Below, piece after piece: positions 22,263-23,122 of a stretch of 23,122 nucleotides of DNA. Every line of letters starts with the position of its first letter. The first letter of the stretch is position 1. Position numbers and translations under genes: made by a program. The DNA is from Spirochaetia bacterium (GTDB lineage Bacteria > Spirochaetota > Spirochaetia > Treponematales > Treponemataceae), in the NCBI GenBank assembly GCA_900770075.1, contig CAAGIZ010000250.1, positions 1-23,122 of the forward strand. The letters are read 5' to 3'. The notes under the pieces are model-generated. The model saw only the letters and a list, made by a program, of their open reading frames with translations, searched no databases and was not told where the DNA came from.

Positions 22263-23057
22263 CTACTTGCCTAAATCAAAATGGAAGGAAAGTCCGATTT
22301 CTGTTGTGGAAAACATGTAGGAATCCCTGTAAAAAAATTGTGAATCGGAATTGAAGCCGTTTTTCTTTGCCAGAAAGACTGTAATTGCCACCGGCGAGGT
22401 GTTGAAAATTGCTTCTCCGCCGTAGTTTATGTAAAGGTAAGGCTTTAGGTGCTGATGTCCGTTAAAGAACAGAGGAGCAAAGGAAAAATAATAGTTTACA
22501 CGGATTGATTTTGTAATCTGGTTGTTGTATTCCAGCCCGACAGAAAAGGCATTGAATTTAAAGGTGTTGGTTATATCTATAGAAAAGTTTTTGGCATAAG
22601 AATAGTTAAAAAAAGAATATCCGAAAAACGGAAAAACGGTTCCCCGATAAAGCTTTACGGAAGGCATAAGGTACTGTACATCCACCGTTACGCACCGCAG
22701 CAGTTCGTTGAGCGGGTCGCTTGGATAGTTGAACCTTGGACTGTCTGACCAGATTACGAATTTTGGGTCGGTAAGCCCCAGATTCATCTTGGATTTAAAA
22801 ACAGGCATTTTGTCTATGTAGGCGTGGAAGAGAATTCCGTAGAAAAAAAGGACTTCGTTTTTTATGGAAGATGAACTTCCTTCTTTTGACATCATGGAAT
22901 TGTTGTAATCTTGATAACCCATGGTGGTTTCAAAACTCCATTCAATTCCTTCAAAGGGTGTAGTGTTGATTATGGCTGCAGAAAATCCCCGGAAAGTGCA
23001 GGCGGTTGAGAGAAAGAATATCAGTGTAAAAATTTTTATGCGTTTTTTGTTTTCCAT
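22263..23057 (-). CDS. Putative outer-membrane/surface protein
   Basis: I do not recognise the family. The 264-residue precursor has a basic start (MENKKRIK), a hydrophobic core (9-20) and a likely cleavage after GFSA near residue 27. STAC with Cys20 could alternatively act as a relaxed lipobox. The mature part alternates polar and aromatic residues (for example FFPFFGYSFFNYSYAK, FSVGLEYNNQ, INYGGEAIF, and TEIGLSFHFDLGK at the end), as in small outer-membrane beta-barrels. AGGA lies about 4 bases before the ATG, and an inverted repeat sits just upstream (23068-23108). It converges on the radical SAM gene with 46 bp between, where I see no clear terminator. Confidence 0.72.
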   Translation of the reverse strand: MENKKRIKIFTLIFFLSTACTFRGFSAAIINTTPFEGIEWSFETTMGYQDYNNSMMSKEGSSSSIKNEVLFFYGILFHAYIDKMPVFKSKMNLGLTDPKFVIWSDSPRFNYPSDPLNELLRCVTVDVQYLMPSVKLYRGTVFPFFGYSFFNYSYAKNFSIDITNTFKFNAFSVGLEYNNQITKSIRVNYYFSFAPLFFNGHQHLKPYLYINYGGEAIFNTSPVAITVFLAKKNGFNSDSQFFYRDSYMFSTTEIGLSFHFDLGK

Positions 23058-23067
23058 TGATTCCTGG

Positions 23068-23108
23068 GCACCTCGAAAAACTCGTCTTTGTCGATTTTTT
23101 CGAGGTGC
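23068..23108. repeat. Inverted repeat upstream of the surface-protein gene
   Basis: Thirteen-base perfect arms GCACCTCGAAAAA (23068-23080) and TTTTTCGAGGTGC (23096-23108) enclose 15 bases. It lies 10 bp before the minus-strand ATG at 23057, so it would be in that gene's leader. Alternatively it is a bidirectional terminator or dispersed repeat for a gene beyond the window edge. Confidence 0.7.
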
Positions 23109-23122
23109 TGGCGAGTTCTAAG

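Overview
The window looks like a chromosomal segment of a treponeme-like spirochaete. The evidence is moderate AT richness, long poly-T/poly-A runs in the intergenic DNA, a relaxed spirochaete-style lipobox on the peptide-binding lipoprotein, a type III pantothenate kinase, a putative beta-barrel surface protein, and a decayed AAA/DUF4143 ATPase of a kind common in gut and rumen treponemes. This assignment comes from reading the proteins, not from a database search.

Layout. 1-298: an RNA-like palindromic repeat (copy A) behind the last transporter gene. 299-6578, minus strand: coaX, a peptide-binding lipoprotein, then oppB, oppC, oppD and oppF of an oligopeptide/nickel-type ABC importer. A plus-strand coaC is wedged between oppB and oppC, and its stop codon overlaps that of oppB in one CTAG. 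6579-6884: hairpin-rich intergenic DNA. 6885-9734: trkA-trkH potassium uptake operon. 9911-10837, minus: a DUF1848 Fe-S-type protein. 11022-14820: promoter and four-gene dTDP-L-rhamnose operon (rfbA, rfbC, rfbB, rfbD), ending at a bidirectional terminator shared with htpG (15002-16969, minus). 16970-18629: hairpins, a four-unit 34-bp tandem repeat, and an ATPase gene whose 5' end, including the P-loop, is missing. 18850-19375: hsp20 behind a near-perfect sigma-54 promoter. 19391-19538: repeat copy B. 19630-19821: a small acidic protein gene. 19856-19888: an 11-bp tandem repeat. 20054-22216: a large radical SAM protein. 22263-23057, minus: a putative outer-membrane or surface protein, with an inverted repeat at its 5' side.

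How the genes work together. CoaX and CoaC are two non-consecutive steps of coenzyme A synthesis placed at and inside one peptide-importer operon. The importer has one binding protein, two permeases and two ATPases. TrkA and TrkH form a K+ uptake system. RfbA, B, C and D make dTDP-L-rhamnose for a surface glycan, with no glycosyltransferase present. HtpG and Hsp20 are both protein-stress chaperones.

Main unusual signals: (1) four genes (coaC, trkA, the DUF1848 gene and the radical SAM gene) each have a -10 hexamer followed by exactly six bases and then ATG, with no ribosome-binding site, which predicts leaderless mRNAs; (2) a sigma-54 type promoter plus a possible SD-sequestering leader on hsp20; (3) a 34-bp tandem array replacing the start of an ATPase gene; (4) a two-copy structured repeat with compensatory base changes; (5) a dispersed AACGAACGTTAGTTA motif, two of whose three copies lie at or just after minus-strand gene ends.
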